Assembly (NCBI RefSeq): GCF_004297405.1
Contig: NZ_SCVC01000006.1
Coordinates: 124,001 to 188,000 of the forward strand
Direction of reading: 5' to 3'
From: Reyranella sp.
GTDB lineage: Bacteria; Pseudomonadota; Alphaproteobacteria; Reyranellales; Reyranellaceae
DNA: 64,000 bases
The position numbers were made by a program, and so were the translations under genes. Positions within the stretch are counted from its first letter, which is position 1; every line of letters begins with the position of its first letter. This document shows, piece by piece, positions 16,654 through 25,336 of the stretch. The notes below the pieces were generated by a model. That model was given only the letters and a program-made list of their open reading frames with translations, was not told the origin of the DNA and ran no database searches.

Positions 16654-17793
16654 GTGAGTGACGTGGGTATCTTGTCGAAACTGTCGGAATCCCTTCGTGT
16701 GAAATGGCGAGAGCGCAGTAATCCGACTCGAGCGACGGGGGGCGGCAAGCCGAACGCCGACACGGAAGCCGACCAGCTCTATCTCCGCGCGCGCGTCATT
16801 GCGCGCGGCGGCGATTCCGACATGGCGGTGCGTCTCTTCGAAGACGCCATCGCGCGCGCGCCGCAGTTCGATGCCGCAGTCGAAGCGCAGGCCGAGCTGC
16901 TGGATATGACGGGGCACAGCGACGAGGCGAAGGCCAAATACACCGAGGCGCGCAGCATCAGGGCCGCCACCCGGCAGGGACCGCCGGATCGGCCTTTCGC
17001 CGTCCGGCAGCGTGGGAACTTCCGCTCGGAGATCAGCGCCTACGACACGGTGCTGCGGTCTCTCAAGAAGAATGCGCTGCCTTACATTGCCCGCGGCAAC
17101 GCCTATCTGACGAGCGGCAAGCCCGAGCAGGCGCTGGCCGACTACGAACGCGCGCTCAAGCTCAAGCCCGGTCTACTGGATGTGCAGGCGATCAAGGCCG
17201 AAGCCCTGTCCGCGATGGGCAAGTACGACGAGGCGCTGACGACGATCGACGCCGTATTGACCGCGCGCCCATCGGACGCCGAGGCGCTCAGCACCCGCAG
17301 CGTCATCCTGATGGGACTCGGTCGTCCCGACGACGCCAATGCCGATCTCAACCGCCAGCTCGCGCTGCTGCCGACCAGCCAGGCCGCGGCCCGCGCCTGC
17401 ATCGCGCTTCGCCTGGCCGCCTACGAGCTGGCCTTCGCCGAACTCGACAGCGTTATCGCCAGGCAGCCGCACGATCCCTATTGGCGTCTCTATCAGGCGA
17501 CGGCCCGGATGCGCCTTGGCCAGCCGCCGGCTTCGACACCCGTGGTGGCGCAGGGGCCCTGGCCCGCGATACTTCTCGCCTTCCAGGCCGGGCAGGCCAG
17601 CGAGCAGGACGTGATGGCTCAGGCCGACACCGATTGCCGTCGCGCCGAGGCCTGGTTCCAGTTCGGCGCGCATGTCGCGAGCCGTGACCTGGAGGTCGCG
17701 AAGCGGCATTGGCGGCAGGTCGTCGACCATGCCGCGCCGTCCCTGATCGAACACGCCGCCGCACGCAACGAGCTGAAGCGGATCGGCGGCTGA
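16654..17793 (+). CDS. tetratricopeptide repeat protein
   Basis: A 379-residue TPR protein starting at a GTG. Helical repeat units of about 34 residues run from about residue 45 to 290: examples are SDMAVRLFEDAIARAPQFDA, PYIARGNAYLTSGKPEQALA and KYDEALTTIDAVLTARPSD. There is no signal peptide and no membrane segment, so it is likely cytoplasmic. TPR proteins act as scaffolds for protein-protein contacts and are frequent in glycan-synthesis clusters. The glycosyltransferase-like gene follows 37 bases downstream on the same strand, so the two are probably cotranscribed. Confidence 0.78.
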   Translation: MSDVGILSKLSESLRVKWRERSNPTRATGGGKPNADTEADQLYLRARVIARGGDSDMAVRLFEDAIARAPQFDAAVEAQAELLDMTGHSDEAKAKYTEARSIRAATRQGPPDRPFAVRQRGNFRSEISAYDTVLRSLKKNALPYIARGNAYLTSGKPEQALADYERALKLKPGLLDVQAIKAEALSAMGKYDEALTTIDAVLTARPSDAEALSTRSVILMGLGRPDDANADLNRQLALLPTSQAAARACIALRLAAYELAFAELDSVIARQPHDPYWRLYQATARMRLGQPPASTPVVAQGPWPAILLAFQAGQASEQDVMAQADTDCRRAEAWFQFGAHVASRDLEVAKRHWRQVVDHAAPSLIEHAAARNELKRIGG

Positions 17794-17830
17794 GCATTTT
17801 TAGCAGTCACATCACCTGGACGAGGGTTGG

Positions 17831-19408
17831 ATGTTCTCGGTAATTCTTTACGGCCGCAACGACAGCCACGGTTACAACCTGCATAAGCGCGCAGCGATCA
17901 GCTTCAACGCGCTGGCCGAGGTGATGTCCGATCCCGACGACGAGATCCTGTTCGTCGACTACAACACGCCGGAGGATCATCCGACCTTTCCGGAGGCGAT
18001 CCACGATACGCTGACCGACAAGGCGAAGAAGGTCATGCGCATCCTGCGCGTGCGCCCCGAACAGCACGCCCATCTCAAGTCGAAGACCCATCTGGTCGCG
18101 CTCGAATGCCAGTCGCGCAACGTGGCGCTGCGGCGGTCCAACCCGAACAACCGCTGGATCCTCTACACCAACACCGACATGCTCCTGGTGCCGCGCACCG
18201 AAGGCGAGTCGCTGAGCGACATCCTGGGCGCCGTGCCCGATGGCTTCTACCAGATCCCGCGCTTCGAGCTGCCGGAGATGTTGTGGGAAGCGGCTTTCGA
18301 CCGCCGCGATCCGGCCGAAAACCTGCGCAAGCTGCGCGACTGGTCGGTGCGTTTCCACCTGAACCAGGTGGTGCACAATTTCATGCCGATGAAATACGAC
18401 GCGCTGGGTGATTTCCAGGCGGCGTTGCGCGAGGACATGTTCGCCATTCATGGCTTCGACGAGGAGATGGTCCTCGGCTGGCATTGCGATTCCAATCTCG
18501 CCGCTCGACTGGCGCTCTATCGCGGCCGGGTCGATACGCTGATCGACAAGCTGTTCGGCTACCATTGCGACCATACCCGCGTCGCGGCGGCCAACAACAA
18601 GGGCCGGCAGACCAAGATGAACGATCAGGATCGTTACATCTGGGACGTGTCGACGCCGTACCTGCCGGCGCAGGCCGAGACCTGGGGCTGGCCGGACGTC
18701 ACCATCGAGGAAGTGCGGCTTGACCGCGAGACCTCCTACCAGCGCTTCACGGCCGGCCTCGACGCCGCCATGGAGCCCGCGACCGTCCCCTACACGACGA
18801 CGAGCCTCGAATGGCAGCTCTACGACGACCTGAGCTACGACCTGCCGCACACCCTGCCGTTCGTCTGCGACCAGGTGCTGACTTTCCCGCGCTCGACCTC
18901 GGTGATGATCGTGGCGACGCGTGCGGAGTTCGTGACCCGCTTCGCCAAGGCATGGCAGGGCATGGGCTTCTCCGGAACCCTGCTGGTGCCGGATGAATGC
19001 GAGGGCCTGCCGACCGATCTGCCGAACGTGAAGAGAGGTCCGTTCAAGGAGCTCATCGGCCAGACGCACATGTTCATCTTCGAGTTCGGCCTGGCGACGC
19101 AGCGCGCCGACGAGCCGGTCCGGCGCGGCCGTCTGGCGAGCCCCGTCGACGAGAAGCGGTTGAAGGCGGTCGCCAAGCTGTTCCGGCAGGCTGCGTCGAC
19201 CGAACACGAGACACGTCCCGCGGGCCGTCGCCTGCCACGCCGCTTCATCGGCGTGAACGTGATCTACAACAAGTACTGGCCGCTGTTCACCGATCACATC
19301 GGCGCCAACATCAACCCGTTCTGCAGCCAGGTGCTCGCGGGCATCCCGCGCGAAGATCCGTCGCTGCGCGGCAAGGTTCTGCGCTTCCGCGGTCGCCACG
19401 CCGTCTAG
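17831..19408 (+). CDS. glycosyltransferase-like protein
   Basis: A 525-residue protein whose first 240 residues resemble a GT-A fold glycosyltransferase: MFSVILYGRNDSHGYNLHKR as the opening strand, DDEILFVDYNTPEDHPT as the nucleotide-sugar region, WILYTNTDMLLVPR in the position of the DxD metal motif, and DEEMVLGWHCDSNLAARL as an acceptor-region segment. The C-terminal half (about 290-525) is not recognised and has no clear motif. No signal peptide or transmembrane helix is visible. Its position next to methyltransferases and a sugar-nucleotide dehydrogenase fits polysaccharide assembly. Donor and acceptor are unknown. Confidence 0.55.
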   Translation: MFSVILYGRNDSHGYNLHKRAAISFNALAEVMSDPDDEILFVDYNTPEDHPTFPEAIHDTLTDKAKKVMRILRVRPEQHAHLKSKTHLVALECQSRNVALRRSNPNNRWILYTNTDMLLVPRTEGESLSDILGAVPDGFYQIPRFELPEMLWEAAFDRRDPAENLRKLRDWSVRFHLNQVVHNFMPMKYDALGDFQAALREDMFAIHGFDEEMVLGWHCDSNLAARLALYRGRVDTLIDKLFGYHCDHTRVAAANNKGRQTKMNDQDRYIWDVSTPYLPAQAETWGWPDVTIEEVRLDRETSYQRFTAGLDAAMEPATVPYTTTSLEWQLYDDLSYDLPHTLPFVCDQVLTFPRSTSVMIVATRAEFVTRFAKAWQGMGFSGTLLVPDECEGLPTDLPNVKRGPFKELIGQTHMFIFEFGLATQRADEPVRRGRLASPVDEKRLKAVAKLFRQAASTEHETRPAGRRLPRRFIGVNVIYNKYWPLFTDHIGANINPFCSQVLAGIPREDPSLRGKVLRFRGRHAV

Positions 19409-19435
19409 CCTGCACGAGAACTAGACCGCGGCGCC

Positions 19436-20602
19436 CTAGTCGTCGGTCAGCGTCACGTTGTCGGGGTTGAGGAAGGACTGCAACGCCGCGCGCAGGCGGC
19501 GGCGTATCGTGCGCGGCGGCGGCAGTGGCGGCACGTCCGGCGGCGGGTAAAAGGCCGGTGTGTCGGCCTCATAGGCGGCGATGTATTCGGCGTAGCTCAG
19601 CGTCGGCTCTGTCTGTGACTCCGTCTCTGGCTCCGGTTCCGTCTCAGGCTCCGCCTTTCCCTGCGTCTGCCTGGCGAGCAGTTCGAGGCTGTTCTGGACG
19701 TCGATTACCGCGCCGAGCTTGTCCCGGTAGGTGAGCAGCAATTCGGCGGCGGCATCGGGCTGCTGCCAGATGGAGAAGATAGCGGCGAGCTTCGCCATCT
19801 TTTCCACTGACATGGCATCGCCCATCGCGCGCAGGTGCGGCGCCGCCGGGTCGCGCGCATAGAACGCGTCGGCCTGGATAGGCCGTCCGGTGACAGTCTG
19901 GGCCGGTGACGTAATGGCAAACGGCGAGGGCAGGGCGGCCATGGCGTAGTTGCGCACGTCCAACCCCAGAAGCTCGAAGCCCCGGTCGCGCATGAAGCGG
20001 TCGGTATTGTGGAAGACGTGCTCAGTATCGTCGGTGGTGCCGTAGAAGTTCACCTCCAGGCGCGCGGCCAGCAGGCCAAGATCGTCGAGATGGCCATCGA
20101 ACGAATTCAGCACCTGATAGTCGGGACCGTCGATGTCGATCTTGAGAAGGTCGACGTCGCTCCAGCCCAGTTCCTTCAGCACGTCGGGTACGACCACCGG
20201 CTTGTTGGGATCGGCGAGCCGGGTCAGGGTCCAGAAATTGTGGCGAAGCTTCTCTTCGAGGCTTGCCGCTTCCAGGCGCGCTTTCCTGAGCTGCAGGGTC
20301 CGCCAGGCACTCGTCCGAAAAATCGGGTTGTACGGATAGAGGGGTTTGCCCGCGATCCGACGGGCAAATAGATGATCGGGCGACAGGCCGACGAAGCCGC
20401 CGATGTACTTGATGTTGGCGTGCGTTTCTTCCCGCGTGAGGCGCTCGCATTCGTCGAGACTGGCGTCGAAGGCTATCGCACGCAGCCGCGGGCCGAACAC
20501 CCGCCAGGCCGGATCGATGCCGCCGGAACAGCCCACATCGATGAGCGTGAACAGCTCTGATTTGAGACTGTCGCCGACATATGCCGCGAAGGCGGTGCTC
20601 AT
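19436..20602 (-). CDS. FkbM family methyltransferase, variant with C-terminal extension
   Basis: I place the start at the ATG at 20602 (388 residues, MSTAFAAYVGDSLKS), because it aligns with the start of the paralogue at 24230-25336 and matches a promoter just upstream. The SAM loop is a variant, TLIDVGCSGGIDPAWRVFG. The KIDIDGPDYQVL strand and ARLEVNFYG follow. Residues about 265-330 (MSVEKMAKLAAIFSIWQQP) are a helical extension shared with the paralogue, followed by an acidic Glu/Pro/Thr linker and a proline-rich tail. Substrate unknown; likely the same or a related glycan as the other FkbM enzymes. Confidence 0.75.
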   Translation of the reverse strand: MSTAFAAYVGDSLKSELFTLIDVGCSGGIDPAWRVFGPRLRAIAFDASLDECERLTREETHANIKYIGGFVGLSPDHLFARRIAGKPLYPYNPIFRTSAWRTLQLRKARLEAASLEEKLRHNFWTLTRLADPNKPVVVPDVLKELGWSDVDLLKIDIDGPDYQVLNSFDGHLDDLGLLAARLEVNFYGTTDDTEHVFHNTDRFMRDRGFELLGLDVRNYAMAALPSPFAITSPAQTVTGRPIQADAFYARDPAAPHLRAMGDAMSVEKMAKLAAIFSIWQQPDAAAELLLTYRDKLGAVIDVQNSLELLARQTQGKAEPETEPEPETESQTEPTLSYAEYIAAYEADTPAFYPPPDVPPLPPPRTIRRRLRAALQSFLNPDNVTLTDD

Positions 20603-20609
20603 GTCTGGA

Positions 20610-20638
20610 TAGATATCTGTCGTTAAGGAGGGCGTCAA
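20610..20638 (-). promoter_or_regulatory. promoter of the FkbM variant gene, leaderless
   Basis: On the minus strand TTGACG (20633-20638) and TATCTA (20610-20615) are separated by 17 bases. The start of transcription would fall at about 20603, immediately before the ATG at 20602. No ribosome site lies between, which fits a leaderless message. Confidence 0.5.
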
Positions 20639-20678
20639 TTTGTCGGCTGATTGCAGCCGCCGTGATTCGAAAGCCAGC

Positions 20679-20703
20679 AAAAAGCCCGCTGGTGCGGGCT
20701 TTT
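20679..20703 (-). terminator. intrinsic terminator after the nucleotide-sugar dehydrogenase
   Basis: A perfect stem, AGCCCGC paired with GCGGGCT, encloses a four-base loop and is flanked by A and T runs. It lies 32 bases past the stop of the dehydrogenase gene reading leftwards, where the message would end in a T run. The A/T flanks make it potentially bidirectional. Confidence 0.8.
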
Positions 20704-20734
20704 CACGATGTCTTCCAATGAAGGGGCGAAGGCC

Positions 20735-22075
20735 TTACCGGCCCGATCCGAGATAGAGCACGTCCGCCACGTCGGCGAACTTGTCGGCCGGCAGCGTGCG
20801 CCACAGGTCGAGCACGGTGAGGCGCTGGCCGTTGCTGCGCTTGCACCATGCCGGATCGAGTTCCTTGTACTCGGGCCAGCCGGTCGCGACGATCAGCAGA
20901 TCGGACTCGCGCACCGCGCCCTCGATCGAGGAGGCTCCGACCACCTTGTCGCCCAGCACGGCGAGCGCGGCGTCCTGCGCCAGCGGATCGTGCACGGCCA
21001 CGACATAGCCAGCGTCGGCGAGCTTGGCGGCGAGCTTCACGCTGTGGCTCTCCTCGACCACCGGCGTCTGCGGCTTGTAGGAGAGGCCCAGGATCGCGAT
21101 GCGGGTGCCGGCCTTGGCAAACTTGCCGACGAGGCCCGAGAGGCGCTCGATCTGGAAGTTGTTGATGCGGTCCGTCGCCTCGGCCACGTCGGCGCGGGCG
21201 CCGATCTTGCGGGCGAGGGCGGCGAAAGCCACGTTGTCGCGCGGGAAGCAAGGGCCGCCATAGCCCATCGCGCCCTTGAGGTACTTCGCGCCGATGCGGG
21301 TGTCGGCACCCAGCGCCTTGGTCACCACGTCGACGTCGGCGCCCGGCAGGCGGTCGCAGATGTCGGCCAGCATGTTGGCGTAGGAGATCTTGGTGGTGAC
21401 GTAGGTGTTGACCGAGATCTTGGTCAGCTCGGCGCTAACCCAGTTCATGCGCTGCACCGGCGGCTTCTTCTCGCACATCTGCAGGTAGATGGTCTGCAGC
21501 ATGTCACCGGCCTTGGAATCGCTCTCGCCGATCAGGATCGAGTCGGGGAACAGCATGTCGCGCACGACCGTGCCCAGGGCGATGAATTCCGGGTTGTAGC
21601 AAAGGCCGAGATCCGGACCGACCTTGCGGCCGGACGCGGCTTCGAGCGCCGCCTTGATCTCGCTGCCCGTCGAGCCCGGCATCACCGTCGAGGTGATGAC
21701 CACCATGTGGTAGCCCTTCTTGTTCTTCAGCGCCTTGCCCAACGTCTCCATCGCCTGCAGGACGAAGCGGTTGGAGAAGAAGCCGGTGCTGTCGGACGGC
21801 GTCGGCACGATCACGAAGCTGGCGTCGCTCTTCTGGACGGCCTCGTTGGCGTCCATGGTCGCCGTGAGTCGTTCCCTGTTGGCGGCGATCAGCTCGTTGA
21901 GCTGCGGCTCGACGATCGGCATCTTGCCGGCGTTCAGTGCATCCACGAACGTCTTGTTCACGTCGAGGCCGATGACAGAGAAGCCGCGGCTGGCGAGCAC
22001 CGCCGCGAGGGGGGCTCCAAGCTTGCCAAGACCAACGACCGAGACGCGAGGCAGAGTTCCTGTGGTCATTTCCAT
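20735..22075 (-). CDS. ugd: nucleotide-sugar (UDP-glucose-type) 6-dehydrogenase
   Basis: A 446-residue UDP-glucose/GDP-mannose dehydrogenase family protein that oxidises a sugar nucleotide to the uronic acid with two NAD+. The NAD site is VVGLGKLGAPLAAVLASRGF, followed by ITSTVMPGSTG, LCYNPEFIALG, and the catalytic-cysteine loop GYGGPCFPRDN. The C-terminal domain has ILGLSYKPQTPVVEES. Starts at 22075 or 22069 are equally possible; a much longer reading frame across pepA is spurious. Which sugar nucleotide is used (glucose, N-acetylmannosamine or other) is not decided by these motifs. It would supply uronate units to the glycan cluster. Confidence 0.85.
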   Translation of the reverse strand: MEMTTGTLPRVSVVGLGKLGAPLAAVLASRGFSVIGLDVNKTFVDALNAGKMPIVEPQLNELIAANRERLTATMDANEAVQKSDASFVIVPTPSDSTGFFSNRFVLQAMETLGKALKNKKGYHMVVITSTVMPGSTGSEIKAALEAASGRKVGPDLGLCYNPEFIALGTVVRDMLFPDSILIGESDSKAGDMLQTIYLQMCEKKPPVQRMNWVSAELTKISVNTYVTTKISYANMLADICDRLPGADVDVVTKALGADTRIGAKYLKGAMGYGGPCFPRDNVAFAALARKIGARADVAEATDRINNFQIERLSGLVGKFAKAGTRIAILGLSYKPQTPVVEESHSVKLAAKLADAGYVVAVHDPLAQDAALAVLGDKVVGASSIEGAVRESDLLIVATGWPEYKELDPAWCKRSNGQRLTVLDLWRTLPADKFADVADVLYLGSGR

Positions 22076-22225
22076 GTCCGTTTTGAGGGCCGGTACTGAT
22101 ACTGGCGCTCGCGGACGGACGCCACCCCGAATTTGCAGTGGTCTGCGGGCGAAACATCGCTTGCGCCCTCCCGTCGCAGGGGCGAAAAATCGGCGCCAAA
22201 TACGCGCCAGGAACGAGGGAATCGA

Positions 22226-23719
22226 ATGAAAGTAGAGTTTTCGGCCTTTCCGAAGGCCTTTTCCGGCAATGTTGCGGTCTTCGTTGCAGCCGACAAGCAG
22301 CTCCTGGCGACGGCCCAGGCCGCAGACGAGAAGGCCGGCGGCGCCCTGACACGCGCCCTCGCTGCGGGGCGTTTCACCGGCGCCAAGGGGCAGACCCTCA
22401 CGGTCCTTGGCAACACCGGCGACATCGACCGCTTGTTGTTGCTGGGTGTGGGCAAAGGCCGTGAGCTGGATGCCCGCGCTGCGGAAGGGCTGGGCGGCGT
22501 CATCGCGGCCGAAGCCAATGCCGCGGGCCACAAGGCCGTCACCGTCGTCGTCGATCCGGTGAAAGGCAGCCGCCTGACGCCGGGCCAGATCGCCGCCCGC
22601 ATCGCGCTGGGCGTACGGCTGCGCAACTACCGCTTCGACAAGTACAAGACCAAGGACAAGCCCGAGCAGAAGCTCTCGCTGGAGAAGCTCACCGTCGTGG
22701 TGAACGGCCCGGCCGACGCGCGCAAGGCCTATGCCCAGCTCGAGCCGACGATCGATGCCGTGTTCTTCACGCGTGATCTGGTGAGCGAGCCTGCCAACCT
22801 GCTTTATCCCGTCGAATTCGCCCGTCGCGCCAAGGAGCTGACCAAGCTCGGCGTCAAGGTCGAGGTCCTGGGCGAAGCCGAGATGAAGAAGCTCGGCATG
22901 CATGTGCTGCTGGGCGTCGGGCAGGGCAGCGAGCGCGAGTCCCAGCTTCTCGTCATGCGCTGGATGAACGGGCCGAAGAACCAGGCGCCCGTGGCGCTGA
23001 TCGGCAAGGGCGTCACCTTCGACACCGGCGGCATCTCGCTGAAGCCGGCCGGCGGCATGGAAGACATGAAGTGGGATATGGGCGGCGCCGGCGCCGTCAC
23101 CGGCGCGATGAGGCTGATCGCGGGCCGCAAGGCCAAGGCGAATGTCATTGCCGTCTGCGCGCTGGTCGAGAACATGCCCGACGGCAATGCGCAGCGGCCG
23201 GGCGACGTGGTGAAGTCGATGTCGGGCCAGACGGTTGAAGTCATCAACACCGACGCCGAGGGGCGGCTGATCCTGTGTGATGCCATGTGGTACGCACAGG
23301 AGAAGTTCAAGCCGCAGGCGATGGTCGAACTGTCGACCCTGACCGGCGCGATCATCGTGTCGCTGGGCCATGAGCGCGCGGGCCTCTTCTCCAACAACAC
23401 GCCGCTGTCCAACAAGCTCAGGGCCGCGGGCTCGCAGATCGGCGAGAAGCTCTGGCGCATGCCGCTCGGGCCCAAGTACGACAAGATGATCGATTCCGAC
23501 ATCGCCGACATGAAGAACGTCAGCAATGGCCGCGACGGTGGTTCGATCACCGCCGCGCAGTTCCTGCAGCGCTTCGTGCAGGAGGGCGTGGCCTGGGCGC
23601 ATCTCGACATTGCGGGTGTGGCCTGGTCGAGCAAGGGCGACAGCACGACGCCCAAGGGCGCCACGGCCTATGGCGTGCGGCTGCTCGACAAGTTGATCGC
23701 CGACAACTACGAGCGTTGA
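22226..23719 (+). CDS. pepA: leucyl aminopeptidase (M17)
   Basis: A 497-residue M17 cytosolic aminopeptidase using two metal ions. The metal- and substrate-binding segments are intact: GKGVTFDTGGISLKPAGGM, DMKWDMGGAGAVTGAM, and NTDAEGRLILCDAMWYA. The ATG at 22226 has GAGGGA five bases upstream. The promoter must lie in the divergent region shared with the dehydrogenase (22076-22225), where I see no clear boxes. holC follows 20 bases downstream, as in many proteobacteria. Confidence 0.95.
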   Translation: MKVEFSAFPKAFSGNVAVFVAADKQLLATAQAADEKAGGALTRALAAGRFTGAKGQTLTVLGNTGDIDRLLLLGVGKGRELDARAAEGLGGVIAAEANAAGHKAVTVVVDPVKGSRLTPGQIAARIALGVRLRNYRFDKYKTKDKPEQKLSLEKLTVVVNGPADARKAYAQLEPTIDAVFFTRDLVSEPANLLYPVEFARRAKELTKLGVKVEVLGEAEMKKLGMHVLLGVGQGSERESQLLVMRWMNGPKNQAPVALIGKGVTFDTGGISLKPAGGMEDMKWDMGGAGAVTGAMRLIAGRKAKANVIAVCALVENMPDGNAQRPGDVVKSMSGQTVEVINTDAEGRLILCDAMWYAQEKFKPQAMVELSTLTGAIIVSLGHERAGLFSNNTPLSNKLRAAGSQIGEKLWRMPLGPKYDKMIDSDIADMKNVSNGRDGGSITAAQFLQRFVQEGVAWAHLDIAGVAWSSKGDSTTPKGATAYGVRLLDKLIADNYER

Positions 23720-23739
23720 GCTCAGGAGGACCAGGAGCG

Positions 23740-24192
23740 ATGGCGACCGAGGTCAACTTCTATCACCTGACCCGATCGTCGCTCGAAGACGCCTTGCCCC
23801 GCCTGCTGGTGAAGACCCTGCAGGCGGGCGAGCGCGCCGTCGTGATGCTGGGCTCGGCCGAGCGGGTCGATTCGCTCAACACGCATCTCTGGACTTACGA
23901 TCCGAACGGCTTCCTGCCGCACGGCTCGGTGCGCGATGGTGAAGCCGATCGTCAGCCGGTGTGGCTGACGCATCTCGACGAGAATCCCAACGGCGCCGCG
24001 TTCCTGTTCGTGGCCGACCGTGCGCGCTCCGACAAGGTCGGCGACTACAAGCGCTGCTTCGAGCTGTTCGACGGCCGCGATGACACCGCCGTCGCCGACG
24101 CCCGCGAACGCTGGAAGACCTATAAGTCCGCCGGCCACGCTGTCGTCTACTGGCAGCAGACACCGACCGGCGGCTGGGAGAAGAAGGCTTAA
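23740..24192 (+). CDS. holC: DNA polymerase III subunit chi
   Basis: A 150-residue HolC. Chi is a clamp-loader-associated subunit that contacts single-strand DNA-binding protein through its exposed surface. Family marks are VNFYHLTRSSLEDALPRLL at the start, AVVMLGSAERVDSLNTHLW, FLPHGS, and WLTHLDENPNGAAFLFVAD. An AGGAG site lies just before the ATG. It follows pepA and ends before a strong hairpin (24196-24225). Confidence 0.93.
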   Translation: MATEVNFYHLTRSSLEDALPRLLVKTLQAGERAVVMLGSAERVDSLNTHLWTYDPNGFLPHGSVRDGEADRQPVWLTHLDENPNGAAFLFVADRARSDKVGDYKRCFELFDGRDDTAVADARERWKTYKSAGHAVVYWQQTPTGGWEKKA

Positions 24193-24195
24193 GCT

Positions 24196-24225
24196 GGGGG
24201 CGCGCCACTGGAGTGGCGCGCCCCC
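24196..24225. terminator. strong GC hairpin between convergent genes
   Basis: A perfect 14-base stem (24196-24209 with 24212-24225) encloses two bases between the convergent ends of holC and the FkbM gene. There is no T run on either side, so it may act as a bidirectional barrier or be an mRNA 3' stabiliser rather than a classical terminator. Confidence 0.55.
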
Positions 24226-24229
24226 GGCG

Positions 24230-25336
24230 CTAACGCTTCGAGCGTGGCGACAGGTAGGCGCGCCAGGCGGCCTTCAGGCGCTCGCCGAGAGGGATCGGTC
24301 CTTCGGGGCGGTAGAAATCCGGCGGATCGGTTTCGAACCTTGCCATGTAATCGCGATAGCTGAGCGGCCGTGCGCGCTCCGGCTGGGCCTGGGCGGCAAG
24401 GAGGTCGAGACCGCGGTCGACATCGAAAGTCGAAGCGAGCTTCTCGCGATAGTGCAGTAGCAATTCAGCGGCGGCGTCGGGAACCTCCCAGGCCGAGAGG
24501 ATTGCCGCGAGCTTGGCGACCTTCTCTACGGACATGGCTTCGGACCCCGAGGCGCCGATGTGGCGAATGAGGTCCCGCGCGTAATAGGCCTCGCCCTGGA
24601 ACGGACGGCCGGAATGAGTCTCGGCCGGCGTCGGCCAGATGTAGCGCGCGGGCAGGGCGCGCGTGGAGTAGTTGCGCACGTCCAGCCGGAACAGGTCGAA
24701 GCCCTGGCGGCGCATGAAGCGGTCGGTGTTGTGGAAGGCATGTTCCTCGGCCGAGCCATCACCGATGAAGTTCACTTCGAGCTGGACGGCGAGCAGATGG
24801 AGCGGCGCCAGGCGGCCATCGAACGATTGCAGGATTTCCCAATCGATGCCGTCGGTGTCGATCTTGAGATAGTCGAGATCGGTCCAGCCTTTGGCCGCCA
24901 GCAGGTCGGGCACGACGACAGGCCTGGTCGGATCGGCGAGGCCTGTCATCTCCCAGGCGTTGTGACGGAACTGTTCCTCTGCCGAAGCGGTCTTCAGCCG
25001 CTCCTCACGGATCTCGCGCGTGCGCATGAAGCTCATGCGGTCGCGCATCTTCATGATGTGCGGTGCCGCAGGTCCGGCCGAGAGATCGACCGGCTTGTCG
25101 GCGCGCGGGCTGACGAAGGCCGCGACGTACTCGACGTCGGGGTTGCTTTCGGCGGCCGCCAACCGCTGGCACTCGCTTGCGCTCGCATCGATGCCGAGCG
25201 CACGCAGGTGCGAACCGAACGCCCGCCACTTGGGATCGAGGCCGCCCGAGCAGCCGACATCCAGAAGCGCGAAGCGTTCGGCCTTGAGACCCTGCGCGAC
25301 GAGTGCCGAGAGCGACGGTACGGCCACGATGCTCAA
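24230..25336 (-). CDS. FkbM family methyltransferase, variant with C-terminal extension (paralogue)
   Basis: A 368-residue paralogue of the 19436-20602 gene, sharing ALLDVGCSGGLDPKWRAFG, YLKIDTDGIDWEIL and LEVNFIGDG, and the C-terminal stretch MSVEKVAKLAAILSAWEVP followed by LSYRDYMARFETDPPDFY. It begins at a TTG whose second and third bases form the stop of the preceding cyclase gene (TTGA), so translation is probably coupled to it. The SAM-binding domain is well formed. The acceptor is unknown. Confidence 0.78.
   Translation of the reverse strand: MSIVAVPSLSALVAQGLKAERFALLDVGCSGGLDPKWRAFGSHLRALGIDASASECQRLAAAESNPDVEYVAAFVSPRADKPVDLSAGPAAPHIMKMRDRMSFMRTREIREERLKTASAEEQFRHNAWEMTGLADPTRPVVVPDLLAAKGWTDLDYLKIDTDGIDWEILQSFDGRLAPLHLLAVQLEVNFIGDGSAEEHAFHNTDRFMRRQGFDLFRLDVRNYSTRALPARYIWPTPAETHSGRPFQGEAYYARDLIRHIGASGSEAMSVEKVAKLAAILSAWEVPDAAAELLLHYREKLASTFDVDRGLDLLAAQAQPERARPLSYRDYMARFETDPPDFYRPEGPIPLGERLKAAWRAYLSPRSKR

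Noticed and set aside
22076..23602. Extension of the nucleotide-sugar dehydrogenase frame to 955 residues
   Set aside because: The added part is antisense to pepA, and the family's N-terminal NAD motif begins only after 22075.
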